The notes below the pieces were generated by a model, which saw only the letters and a list, made by a program, of their open reading frames with translations, made no database searches and was not told where the DNA came from. The position numbers were made by a program, and so were the translations under genes. From Moringa oleifera (taxonomy: Eukaryota > Streptophyta > Magnoliopsida > Brassicales > Moringaceae): DNA of 64,000 bases. The stretch is from the NCBI GenBank assembly GCA_021397835.1, contig JAJFZO010000396.1:1302001-1366000 (forward strand), written 5' to 3'. Shown piece after piece: positions 23,162 through 34,892 of this stretch; position 1 is the first letter of the stretch; each line of letters begins with the position of its first letter.

Positions 23162-25320
23162 ATTATGAACAGTTCAAATTTAGTAGACCTATCTTAGAGG
23201 GACTTCTTACTGTTTTTGGATGATCGTTCATCAATAAACACACAGAATGAACTTAACCTTTGCATTTCATTGCAAATCATAATATGTCTACTCTTACTGA
23301 TTTTCTTTCTTTACAACTTGATAGCTATGCTTTCTTTTCTTTCAGGTTGTAAAACTACACGTTTTTGAATGAAGATGAATTCTTCGGGAATCCCATATGT
23401 TTTTCTTATTACTGGTTCATGCTATTGATTTCACTTTACATGCCTTCACTGCATCTTCTGTTCTGACAGTTGCCTTGCTTGAGACTCATGGTTGTCAATT
23501 CCTCAATGATATAATATGTATACTGCTCAAGTATCTGAATTCCTCATCTTCTGGATCCTAAGACTTCTGCAGCACTGGCCCTTTTGTCCTGTTAGTGTTA
23601 GTTATCCAGTACAGACAGACTTCACCTGCTATATATGTGTTATGGGACCTTATTTCAGCTAACAATTTGTTTTTGCTAGCCAGCTGAACCCATTTAAATG
23701 TCTGAGAATTGAATGTGTGGAAGCAAGGGTGTGATCTGTCATTAGGACTGAGTCATAATGGTGAATTCATCATATCCACGTGTCTGCAGCAGAACATTTA
23801 ATTCTGTCTGGAGATGTTGAAACAAAGAAGAGATGCAGTAGAGCTATACCTTGAGCTTTCTGGGCTGTAGTCCAGTAAATTGGAGAAAGACCTTTAGCCT
23901 GTCTGATCTAGTCTTGTTGCTGCATCTGCTACAATTAATATTGTACCAGGGTTTCTTTAAACCAAAAGAATCCTATAATTGCCAGAGATTGGAGATCCAG
24001 GGCTGCTGTAAGTCATCATAGTAAGTAAATCCCGAGTTCATGACATTTTTTGATGCTTACTAATGCTCACTGCATTTCTCAAGGTTTGCAATTTCAGCAA
24101 ATGAATGAAGGATACAACTTACTGCATTTTTCCTATTGAAGGATGTCTATTCTGCACATAGCTATGAGCTTTCATTTCTTCATCTGACACCCTTTTTTCT
24201 TTAATAAATTTTCTCATATCTGTAAACAACCCTTTTTCTTTAAATAATCATTGTTTTGCTGTCTTATTATCCTTTTTTTTATCAGAAAATATTGCTTATT
24301 TGCTGTCTTATTATCATCACAGGGATCTCGCTAGAATGTAGTGTCCAAGTTGTGGTTCTGGCTTTCATCCAGAAATGAAATTGCTTTTAGGTTTTGCCTC
24401 CCTAAAATTTTCGTGTCTATTTCTAGCTAGAAACAATCAGTGATGGAGACATCTGTCTTCAGTTGCCTTTACGATGATAATTTTAATAACAGAACTTTTC
24501 CGTCGCTAAGTTTCTTATCGACAAAATTTTTCAGTTTGGCAACGAAATATTCCGTTGCCTAATTTCAGCTTCTTTTTTTTTTTTTTTTAATGACGAGATC
24601 ATTAAATTATGTCTAGTTGAGTTCAAATGATCTAAAGGCAAAACATACATCAACGAAAAATAATAATAATAATAATGAATGAGAAACCAAAAAAGGCTTA
24701 AGATATATACTATTTAATTTACTCAAGATTAAAACTTTTCATATCTTACATGTGGGTAGCTTTCAAACAAAAAAAAAGAAACAAAGATTGAGTTTTATCA
24801 TCAAGACTTTTGAACCAAAACGAGTTTTAAAAATGCCAACCAAATCTTGGTGAAAAGTAAAACTCAAAATATTCTTTGCTTAAACATGCGAGATAAATTC
24901 AGCACAATCGAATTCAAAATCTAACTTGGCTTAACAGGACCGGTCTTGATCATTTGGAGGTTGGAAGCGAAAATAAAAAGCGAGGCTTCCTTTATGTAAA
25001 ATTGTAATGGCATACGAAAGATAAAATTATGTATAAACAACATAATAGTATCAAGGAATTATTTGAAATACTTTTTTTAGTAATTTGATAAGTAAATTCA
25101 TCAATGATATTTTACAATCAATTTATTTAAATATAATTTTTTAATACGTAAGATTGCTAATTTATTTAATTTTTTTTGTAACATAGTTGATCGTAAAATA
25201 AGATTTTAAAAATTTTAATTTAAAAAAATTTTTTAAGCATAGTCAATAATATTTTATAAGAAATTGAGATATCAGGATATTAACCTAAAATTTTTATAAA
25301 CTCTAAAATTTCAAGTATTG
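23162..25320. other. 3' flank and intergenic DNA
   Basis: No coding evidence was found. The first part includes the uS11m 3' UTR. One transposon-like terminus occurs at about 24490-24590 (separate entry). The last 700 bp are AT-rich. Confidence 0.45.
24490..24592. mobile_element. CACTA-like subterminal relic
   Basis: The words CCGTCGCTAAG, TCGACAAAAT, GGCAACGAAATATTCCGTTGCC (an inverted pair) followed by a T-run are characteristic of the subterminal repeats of plant CACTA transposons, in which GCGACGGAA-type words recur in both orientations. The terminal CACTA is not visible and no second end was identified, so this may be a solo end. Confidence 0.4.
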
Positions 25321-25957
25321 GTTTTTTTTTTTTAGCACTTAAATGTAATGAGAAGACGAAAACACCCTTACAAAAGATAATGATACCCTTGAAATTAAAT
25401 GAATTAAAAAATTCAAGAGATTTGTTTAGATATTCTCTCTTTGATCTCTTTCTCTTTGGCTTTTATATCTCTTTAAGCTCTGTCTCTCTTTACTCTCCCT
25501 TCAAGCTCTTTCTTCCTACCTTTGTATCCAAGATCTATCAAATCAAGAGCCAAAAAATGAATCAAATGCAATCACTGATATTTTTGATTGGTTATCAAAA
25601 CAGAAAGTGCTTGAATGGGTTAAAAGAGTGATAGATATATCTTTGAATAACAATGTAACTTAAAACCGTGAAGTTTTCATTTGTTTCATTTTAAATCGTG
25701 ACCTTCGTTAGATTTCGTAACTTAGATAGAAGAACCGTGACCTAATCTTAGATTTGTATCATATTTGAAAATTGTATCTTAACTAGTTAATCATAACATC
25801 ATTGTGCAATTCGCAACTTCATTATAAAATTATTGCAAATTTATGAATTGTAACTTATTTTATGAAATCATATCTTCTTTTGCAAAATCATATATTCTTC
25901 TTTGTAATAGATAATTCTTTTCAGTTGTTATTTAAAATGTTTTCATTGTTATTACAG

Positions 25958-28543
25958 AATATCGATCATTGTAACTTGAAATGATTAGTAGTCCAAGTTT
26001 GAACAAAATTTTAAGTATATTGACAGAGCTATCAGAACTAAAAAGTATATTGTTCTAAGGGGTTTGATATATATACAGTTATGGATTTGATTAAATCTTC
26101 TATGGAGGCTAATTTCTCTAAGACTGATATTGTACTGCATACTATAGTAAGATCTAAAAAAATTAGTATCAAAATTGAGTTAGTAAATGATAACAACGTT
26201 AAGTTTATATTGTATGATGACAAGGTAATACTATGTGTAATTGTTGATTTGGTAGAAAAAAATTTTGTTAAGAATAAACCAAGTTTATGTGATGGTGAAA
26301 TTTCAAGACGAATCAATCCTTTTAATTCTTGTACTAGGAGCAATCCAATTGTTCAATTAGACGTTTACACCACTAAATCATTCTTCCATAGTGAGACTCC
26401 TCTTAACACTCAGCATATCGATAAGATCAATTTGGATGAGCAAATTGATTATGATGTTAGGTGTGAATACCTAATCATAGAAATTTAACCTACGCAATCT
26501 ACTAATGAAGATCAATGTGAACCCATTCCGAAAGTAGATCCCAATAATAATGAGAATTTGTGTCCTATTCCACCTTTGATCCACCTCATATCCTAGTTGC
26601 ATGTCCAGAAATACATAATAATTCAAATGATAGTGTTGTTAGAAGGTATAATGTGTTAAGTACTGAATTATATAGTTCTACTCTGACTTTTACTATGAAA
26701 TTAGTGACTTTGATTAACACCTTGTTAGAGGTCAATTTTTTCCAAATAAGAAAAAGTTGAAGCGATTTTTGGGTATGCATGCATTGATCGAGAACTGTAA
26801 ATTTAGAGTTACTAGGTTTAACAAATCAGTATTTGAGATTCCTTGTAAAGAAGAAAATTATACATGAAATGTTCATGCTATGAAAGTTGCATAAGGGCGA
26901 TTCTTCCAAATTAAAAGGTTTGATTTCACACGTACTTACACAGTTAAAAAGTTGCATTGATGGGCATCAATAAGTAAGTTTTACCATTATTGGAGAAATT
27001 ATTGTTCAGAAGTTGTCTACTAATGATAGAATCATTAAGCTGAAAGACATCATGAGTGATATGAAAGAATTATATGACATACAAATTTTATATAGTAAAA
27101 CTTAGAAGTCTAAAAAGTATGCATTATCTCTTACATATAGTTAACTCAATTGAGTTATATCAACAATTGTCGTCATACTACTACATATTGCAAATAGTTG
27201 ATCAAAAACTAGGGCTCACATATGCATCAAAGTGGAACTAATCAATTTAAGTATTTCTCTGTGGCTCTTAGGTAATCATTAAGGGGGTTTCATTTAATAA
27301 TCAGATTGATCATTGTTATCAATGCTACTAACCTAAAAGAGAGGTTCTAAAGTATAATGTTTTGTAGTGCGTGCAAAGATGAGAATGAACAGATATATCG
27401 ACTAGCATTTGACTATGGTGACTCGACGAACTATGAAGCATGGAAGTAGTTCTTAGGACAACTAAAAGAAGTAATTGGTTCAGTTGAAAACTTGGTTATT
27501 ATATCAAATCATCATACTAGTATTACAAAGGCCACCATAAAGGTCTTTCCTGATTCTTGTCATAGTTTATGTTCTTGGCATATGACCCAAAATATAAAGA
27601 ATAAATTCAAAAAAAAAAAGACGTGTCTAAGATATTTTATAGTACGATTAGGGCATATTAGAAATCAAAATTTAATAAATTAATGACTGCGTTGCAAGCT
27701 AATCACCTTAAAGCCTTTCAATATATAATAAAAGAAGATCCAAGAAAATGATCACTTGTGTATTGCCCTCATAAATGATATCAACTCATAACTACTAACA
27801 TTGTCGAGAGCTTGAATTCATGTCTTCAATTTGCATGTGAGTTGCCTTGATGGCTCTATTGGAAGTCATTCGAGACATAATATAATGTTAGTTTTATAAC
27901 CGACTTGAGAAAGCTAAGGTTTGAAGTTACAGATAATAAAATGGGTTCACTCATTGATGACTGAGATAAAAAGTTTCATTATAGATGACAACTTTTAATG
28001 TTGATTAGAACATATTTTTGGTTAAGTACAAGAGTAAAGAGGCAGCTGTAAACCTTATGAAACATACTTGCACTTGTAAAGAGTTTTAGACTAATCTTTT
28101 ACCATGTGCACATGTACTTGCAGCTTTCAACTGACATTGATGATTTCGTTATTATATTTTTATTATTCATTGTTACTTCTTGCATCAATTTTATAAATTG
28201 CATACTCTTTATAAAGAATATAATATTGATTTCATAACTCTTTACTCTAACTACTGCAAATACGAGCAGCTAGTAGTAGCATATACTGAGCCAATATATC
28301 TAGTTAGTGATAAGTCTGATTAGGATATATTTGAAGAAGTTAGAAGGGTTGTGGTATTATCATCGAATAATGGTAAGCCAACAGGTTATTCGAGAAAGCA
28401 TAAAATACCCTCTGATAAGGAGACAACGCGGTAAAAGAAGTTCTGTAGATGCGATCACTATGGACATAATCAATTGACTTGCTCAGACTCCACAGTATTA
28501 TGATGGAGCAAGCCATTTTCAATCGTCAAATGTGTTTGATTAG
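25958..28543 (+). pseudogene. MURA-like transposase, second degenerate copy
   Basis: It is collinear with the copy at 729-3349. The region just after the intron acceptor (TTACAG|AATATCG at 25957) aligns to the first copy's AATGCGTG, so the start ATG has become ATA. At 26081-26480 the N-terminal domain is open, with LHTIVRSKK and KIELVNDNNV shared with the first copy. At 27485-27660 comes the second catalytic region (IISNHHTS, Asp lost to Asn) and CHSLCSWHMTQNIKNKFK. At 27790 there is TNIVESLNSCLQF. At 28060-28130 come the SWIM finger residues and at 28440-28480 the zinc knuckle. The frame ends in a TAG at 28541-28543. Stops and shifts are numerous. Confidence 0.8.
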
Positions 28544-28759
28544 TTGCATCGCAAATGTCGCAATTATAATTAAGTTGGGTATAATTCAGAAACTTGTCAA
28601 ATGTCTCCCCATTCAACTTTATTTAATGATAATATAATTGACTTATGATAATCATAATATTTTGATTACATTATTGATTTATAACTCTTTTTCATTACAG
28701 ATCAGTATAAAATTTGAGACTTTGAGTTTTTATATGGTCTAAATTGTTACGTACAGGTC

Positions 28760-29000
28760 AATTAGTTTAATGTTAGTAATAAAACTGACACTTTGACAAT
28801 GCTTTCAGCACAAATCGTAACTTGATTTATAAATCATGTAATAAAATCGTCCCTTGATTTATAAATCGTATAGAAATTATGATGTAAACATATCTTTATT
28901 TCGTAACTTAAATTTGTAACTTGATTGTAAATCGTACACACATTTATAATGAAAATGTGACTAAAATATGATTTTGTAACTTGATCGGTAAATCATACAC
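28760..29000. repeat. Cluster of ATCGTAACTTGATTTATAAATC-type words
   Basis: The word TCGTAACTTGATTTATAAAT or close variants occur at about 28807, 28840 (TCGTCCCTTGATTTATAAAT), 28915 and 28974. Related words (CGTGACCT, CGTAACTT) cluster at 25660-25870 near the other side of MURA. They are in the spacer just after MURA's stop codon and before the ULP1 3' end. Confidence 0.6.
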
Positions 29001-29120
29001 ATTTTTATAAGTTGGATGATTAGACAATGTTGACATAAATTATATTTATATTGACAAAAGAAAATTTTATATATAATTTTCAAATGAATATACAAAATAA
29101 ACACATTATGCAAAAACAAG

Positions 29121-32100
29121 TCAATGATTGTCATTTATAGTAAAGTTGGCGAATACATATATTGCCATGTGGTTTCGGATCTCTTGCATATCCTTATTAG
29201 TTTATTTTAAAAGCTTTCTAATTAGTAAATACTTCATGATATATAGCATAAGAGGCCTGCAATTACCACTTCAAAAAAAAATAAAGAAACATAATTTAAA
29301 AAAAAAAAGACATTTAGGAAACTTTTAGTAATAACACAAACTTGAAAAAAGACTTACGATTGTCTTTGCTAAGGGACCTTGACCTTCGGCTCTAGTGTGC
29401 GTGAGAATGGAAGTTAGCATCTAGTTTTTGCATTAAATATCCCCCACTCACCATGTAACTGGTGAGCATAAATCTAAATGGGTTTTGTCATCAAATACGC
29501 ACCTCGGTGGGTACCTTTTAACGAAAAGAGTCAAAAATACATAATAAAAATTTCTTCAAATCTATAATAACAACCAACCAATGAAGCCTTCCAATATGGC
29601 ATGAAACTATCAGCTGTATTAGACATTGTTTGAATGTCAGTATTGAGTTAACATTGCAATAGTATAGTTATTAAAGCAAAAGCAAAAGCAATAAAGATAA
29701 ATCACCTTTTTCATAACGTGCCAAGCTGGACAGTCATGGCAAAATTTACCTCACACACGATTGAGAAAGTCTTGTTCCTGCTTATGCACTTCATAATTCG
29801 AGTGTGGACAAGGATAATTAGCATCTAGATCCTTTTGATAATCTTTGTAAATGTAAGAAATATTGTCTACAATTTTGAACATGAAAATAAAGTCAACAAA
29901 CAAATTGAAAAGAAAGTCATCCAAGCAGTTAATGATCAATGAATTTATAAAGAGTAAAGGATCACAAATGCAGACATCTTACGCATGTTGTTCAGGCTCT
30001 TTTTGCCTTCTTCAAAGGAGATTCAGATATGCATCAATGTGCTGGTGGAAAAATAAGACAGAAAAGTCAAAAATAATATATGTAATTAAGATATGAAATA
30101 TTAAAACAATGCACGAAAATTAAATACAAAATGATAAACTTTGGATATAAATCTGAAAAACAATATAAGAAATGAAGACACGACTATAAAATTAATTACA
30201 TAATTTATGTACAAATTTGGAAAATAATATACAAAATTAAGGCACGATTATGAAATTGGTTTCACAATTAATGTACGAATATGGAAAATAGTATACGAAT
30301 CAGTGAAAAATGACCAACTTAAAGAGTCATGATCCACTCATCATCGTTGTTTAAGACTTTAATCTAGCTTGCCCTGACTGAATGACCAATACCTACATTG
30401 CGGTTGAAGAAAATGAAAAATAAAATGTGAGAAAAAAGTGTAAAAAATTTGTAATTCAAACTAATAGTACGTAAAATAAAAATTACTTACTATTATTGGC
30501 CCTAAACTCGTTGAATTCACTGATGATCTTATTAACTGGGACAATAGCCAAGTTTCCTACTGGGTTCTTCTTGCTTCGTCTTGTGGAGGCCACTTTTTCA
30601 TCATTTGGCCTTACAAGAGCCCCCTCTTCCTTATTATATGGCTCTACACTTCCTTTTTTGGCTCTACAGTGGCATTTCTTTCTTTATTAGCCTTGGAACA
30701 GCCACTTCTTCCCTCATTAGCCCTATTGTGGCTACCTTTTTTGTGGATTTTCCCTACAAGAACTAATACCTCCTCAATTGGGTCTTTCGACTCCCAAGAT
30801 TTCTTAATGATGTGACAACGTGATGTGGAGCCTGTTTGACACCTTAAAAATTAATTAAAGACATCAATTTCTTGTCACAAGTTGCATAAATAATATACAA
30901 AATTAGGATATGATTCCATTTTAAGATACGATACGATTTTATGCTATGATTATAATTACAATGTGCGAAATTAGGATGTAATTTACAATAACAATGTACA
31001 AAATTAGGATATGATTTGTAATAACAATGCACAAAATTAAGATACGATTACTAACAATATAAAAAATTAAAAAAATACAAAATTAAGATACGAAACAAAG
31101 ACACAACTAAAAAGTAAGTTATGTTTTGCATAAATAGGATACGATTTGCTCAAAAATACAATTTTCAAAGATTTATCACAAAACATATGTACATAATTAC
31201 CTCGTCGTGAACTAGATTTGACATAGTACAAGATAGCTTTTGACCACCAAATCTATATCCTTGTAGAGAGAACTAGATGGATTTTAGGATAGCTATTTGG
31301 TCTTCTCAATGTCCCTCGTTAAGAGAAGCCATTAGGTTTACCTTCACCTTGATAAGGTCTAATTTTGCCTTTATAGTAGTGAGGCGATGATAAATATATG
31401 GATCTCATGCAATCCTTTTAGTTATAGGTGCCTCCTTGTTGACATTCTCTTCCCTCTCCTCAAGTTTTAACCTCTCGACATTCCCTACCCTTTCTTCATC
31501 CCTTTGTCCCCTCAACTCTTCTCTGTCATTAATAACTTCAATAGATTCATCATCCTTTGGCTGCTTTACAAAAAGAAACCCAACTCCTTGCTACAATTAA
31601 TGAAAGTTATTGCTTATAAAACACAAGAAAAAAACTAATATAATATATGAAGAATACATACCTTACATATTTTTGGCAAAAAAGCTAGCAAATTTGTAGA
31701 CTTGCTCTGATTGGGAGCCTCAACTGTGTCATCATCCCACTCGATCATGTAACGAGCATATTACCTTGAGCCTCTAGCTACAATGGCAGCACAACATCTT
31801 CAACCATAATATAGCATAGGGCTTTGCGCTCGACAGTAATTGGCTCTAGTTTTAGGTTGACCCTCATCTAAAAATACGAATTAAGGTATGAATTCAATGA
31901 TAAAGATACAATTTGCTCAAAAACACAATTTTCAAAAATTTATCACAAAACATATAAACATAATTACCTCATCGTGAACTGGATCTAACATCAAACAAGA
32001 TGGGTTTCAACAACCAAATCCATATCCTTGTAAAAAGAACTAAATGGATTTTAGGATAGTTATTTTCTCCTCTCAACATCCCTTGTTAAGGGAATCCATG

Positions 32101-33670
32101 AGGTTTACTTTCACCTTGATGACATTTAATTTTGCTCTATAGTAGTGAAACGATGGTAAACATCTAGACCTTATGCAATCTTTTTAGCTCCAGGTCTCTC
32201 TCTCGACATTCTCTTCCCTCTCCTTCAGTTTCAACCTCTCAATATTCCCTACATTTTCTTCATTCCTTTGTCCTCTCAACCTTTTTTTGTCATTAATGAC
32301 TTCAACAGATTGATCATCCTTTGGCTACTTGACAAGAAAAAAGCCAACTTGTCACTATAATTAATGAAAGTTGTTAATTATAAAACACAAGAACAAAACC
32401 AATATAATATATGAAGAATACATACCTTATATGTTTTTGGCAAATAAGCTAGCAATTTTGTAGATTTGCTCTGACTGGGAATCTCGACTGTGTCATTATG
32501 CCCACTCGATCGTGTAACAAGCATATTAGCCTAAGCTTATGGCTGCAACGGTAGCACAATGTCTTCAACCCCAACATAGTATGTGGATTAACGCTCAACA
32601 GTAATTGGCTCTAGTTTTAGCTTGACCCTCATCTAAAAATACAAATAAAGGTACAAATTTAGTGATGAAGATATGAAATGAAAAATGTGGATATGAAATG
32701 TAAAATAAAGATATAAAATTGAGAAAGATATGTATGAAATGAAAATAAAGATACGAACTTATGAAAAAAAAGAGGAAATGAAAAATGAAGATTTGAAATT
32801 AAAAATAAAGGTACAAAATAAAAATGAAGACATGAAATCAACTTACATTGTTTGTGAAGATCTTCTTGCAGTCTCTATTATGGGGCCTACAATGGAACCT
32901 CCATCGATAAATTTGAGGCAATGCATGTCAAAACCTAATAACCTAGTACTATGCAAGTTGGTACCAGGTACCATTTTGAAGGCTAAAACTTTTGAAAAAG
33001 GAAAATCAGGTTATGCGTGATTAATAAAAAATTCAATAAAACTAAAAAAAATGAAAAAGTAAGATCCTTACATGCAGTGCCTATATAAAGCCACAAGCAT
33101 TATAGCTCACCCCATCAACATCTATCATTCTATTTGTAATTGCTTTCTTGAAATGCAACAAGGAGTTGTAGTAGACCCATGTGCCCCATGGAAAGCTATT
33201 GAAAGCTTTTAAATTATTTGCCAAATGAAACTGCCATATCGAGACTTGTTAGCATTCGTCATGCCTTTTGATGGAGCCATTCAATGGATACAGTAACCCT
33301 AACTTCAACTTGTCATCTTCCCCCTTAAACTCTCTTTCTAGTAACCTTGTCTTCATATTACTACCACTGACCTTATCCTTCTCCTCCCCCCCCCCTTCCC
33401 ACCAAAGTATTTGATGAGGACACTAGATAGATTAGCTTCAATTTTAATTATGTCTTATAGTTCACCAAACTTCAACCCAATGATTAAGTAAAATTCTACT
33501 TCATTAAAACAGATATCATTCTATCTATGTTTGAACCACATTTTGCTCTCATCGTTTTCCTGAATCTTCCAAAGCAAAAGATTATGGACAATAATCCAAA
33601 AAAAGTTTAAATCCTTGTGCACATGTAGGAAATTCCTCGTGCATGTCCCTCTAAACTTCTCCTTCTGAAA
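29121..33670 (-). pseudogene. MULE-borne DUF1985 / ULP1-like cysteine protease gene, degenerate
   Basis: Blocks read on the minus strand. 33665-33410: a DUF1985 domain (EKFRGTC, NFLHVHKDLN, VHNLLLWK, EVEFYLIIGLKFGE) with one stop. 33240-33080: its continuation (NNLKAFNSFPWGTWVYYNSL). 30600-30488: a linker ending STRRSKKNPVGNLA. 30050-29985: HIDAYLNLL, as at the start of the C48 protease domain. 29588-29522: HWLVVIIDLKK then FDSF, the catalytic His and the Asp region. 29260-29121: LMLYIMKYLL and the C-terminal tail ending at TGA 29121. The catalytic Cys is at or beyond an apparent exon border and is not visible. C48 proteases cleave ubiquitin-like modifiers; in MULEs their role is unknown. Confidence 0.75.
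31140..32650. repeat. Tandem duplication of 767 bp inside the ULP1 gene
   Basis: The segment from about 31150 to 31900 is repeated from about 31917 to 32650. Matching landmarks include the words around TATCCTTGTA (31255 and 32022), AACTTCAA(T/C)AGATT (31537 and 32299), CATACCTTA(C/T)AT and CTGTGTCAT. The offset is 767 bp. The copies differ by scattered substitutions and small indels, so the duplication is old. It covers coding-like and intron-like parts of the DUF1985/ULP1 gene. Confidence 0.85.
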
Positions 33671-34892
33671 GTCATCTAAAATTTTCCTTAGAGTGGGGAT
33701 AACATCATTCTTATAGTGCTTTATTGTCTTCTTAGTCTTTTAGGACTCTTTGGGGGTTACAGATGGCTTATAAGCAGTTTCAATGGTTACATCTGCACTT
33801 GAGCAAAAAAAAATGTCAAAATTCGTGTATAAACATGTTATGAATTAAGAAACATAAATACGATTCTCAATAAATAGTTTATGATTTCAAAAAGTATAAT
33901 ACGATTGCTTAAATAAGATAGGATTGCATAAAACACAATACAATTAATTAAACAGATTACAATTTTAGCCAACATGTTATATTTTTATTAACTAGATACG
34001 GTTCTTATTAATAGGTCATGAATGTGACAAACCGATGCACATAAATGCATTCAAACCAAGAAATTGAAGCTCATACACTAAAAAATGAATAGCTAAAGAT
34101 GTGATACCGATACATATACCCAAACTAATTTTTTGGTTTCAACGTATTAAAAGAAAATTAAAAAAATGCACAGCAATGTACCTAAACATCGCAGATTCAT
34201 AAATCAACACCAAATCAAAAAAATTATTCAAAAATATGTATTTAAGCTTCCAAACCCATAAAGTAAGCTCAAATATTAAAAAAAAAAAAAGACGAATCGA
34301 ATATCAAGGGAGGATTTATTTGTGGGTATTCAACAAGCAATAAATCCAAAATTTAAGCAGAATATATTATTTAAAACAATACCCCGATTGATTCCTTAGT
34401 GATTCAATAACTTGCGAATATTTTTCAAAGGTCGATTTACAATGAAAGCAAAGAAATCAATAAACACCGAATGAAGAGAGATGAAGCTAAGTGGTAAGTT
34501 TAGCATGAGAATGAAGAAAGAGGGAAAAAGAGATAATTGAGATGTTTGATGTTTTATTTTGGAAGTAATTGCACATGTTCTATGAAAGGTAATTTTGTCC
34601 CAAAAAGTTTAAAAAGTAATAAAAAAACATACATTACTAATGTTGGTTGTTTACATAAATGTCCCTTTATGAATGGCTACAAAAAAAAGTTCCTTTTAAT
34701 ATTGATACAATATTATTCATTATCATTTAGAGAATTTAACACATTTAAATTAAAAAATAATATCATACGCTAAAAGAATATTCAATAACACTCTTTTTTC
34801 CTTTTTCAATGGTGCTTCAATCAGTCAATAACACTCTCAAAGGCATGTGAAAAAAAAATACAAAGAACTAAAGAAAGAAAAGATATATTTAT

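Larger units (their letters stand above)
25335..34630. mobile_element. Composite MULE with MURA (+) and ULP1/DUF1985 (-) genes
   Basis: The left end (about 25335-25420) matches, inverted, the outer end of the first MULE. The right end is inferred near 34590-34630, where the reverse complement has a related GAC.AAA..ACC.TT block at the same distance from a T-rich edge. Inside, a broken MURA transposase runs rightward (25958-28543) and a broken ULP1-type gene runs leftward (33670-29121). They meet tail to tail, with ends 578 bp apart. Total about 9.3 kb. No clear 9-bp target duplication was found. Age is indicated by many stops in both genes. Confidence 0.7.

Noticed and set aside
24490..24592. 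A complete CACTA transposon next to the S11 gene
   Set aside because: No second end, no CACTA terminus and no transposase could be found, so only a relic end is reported.
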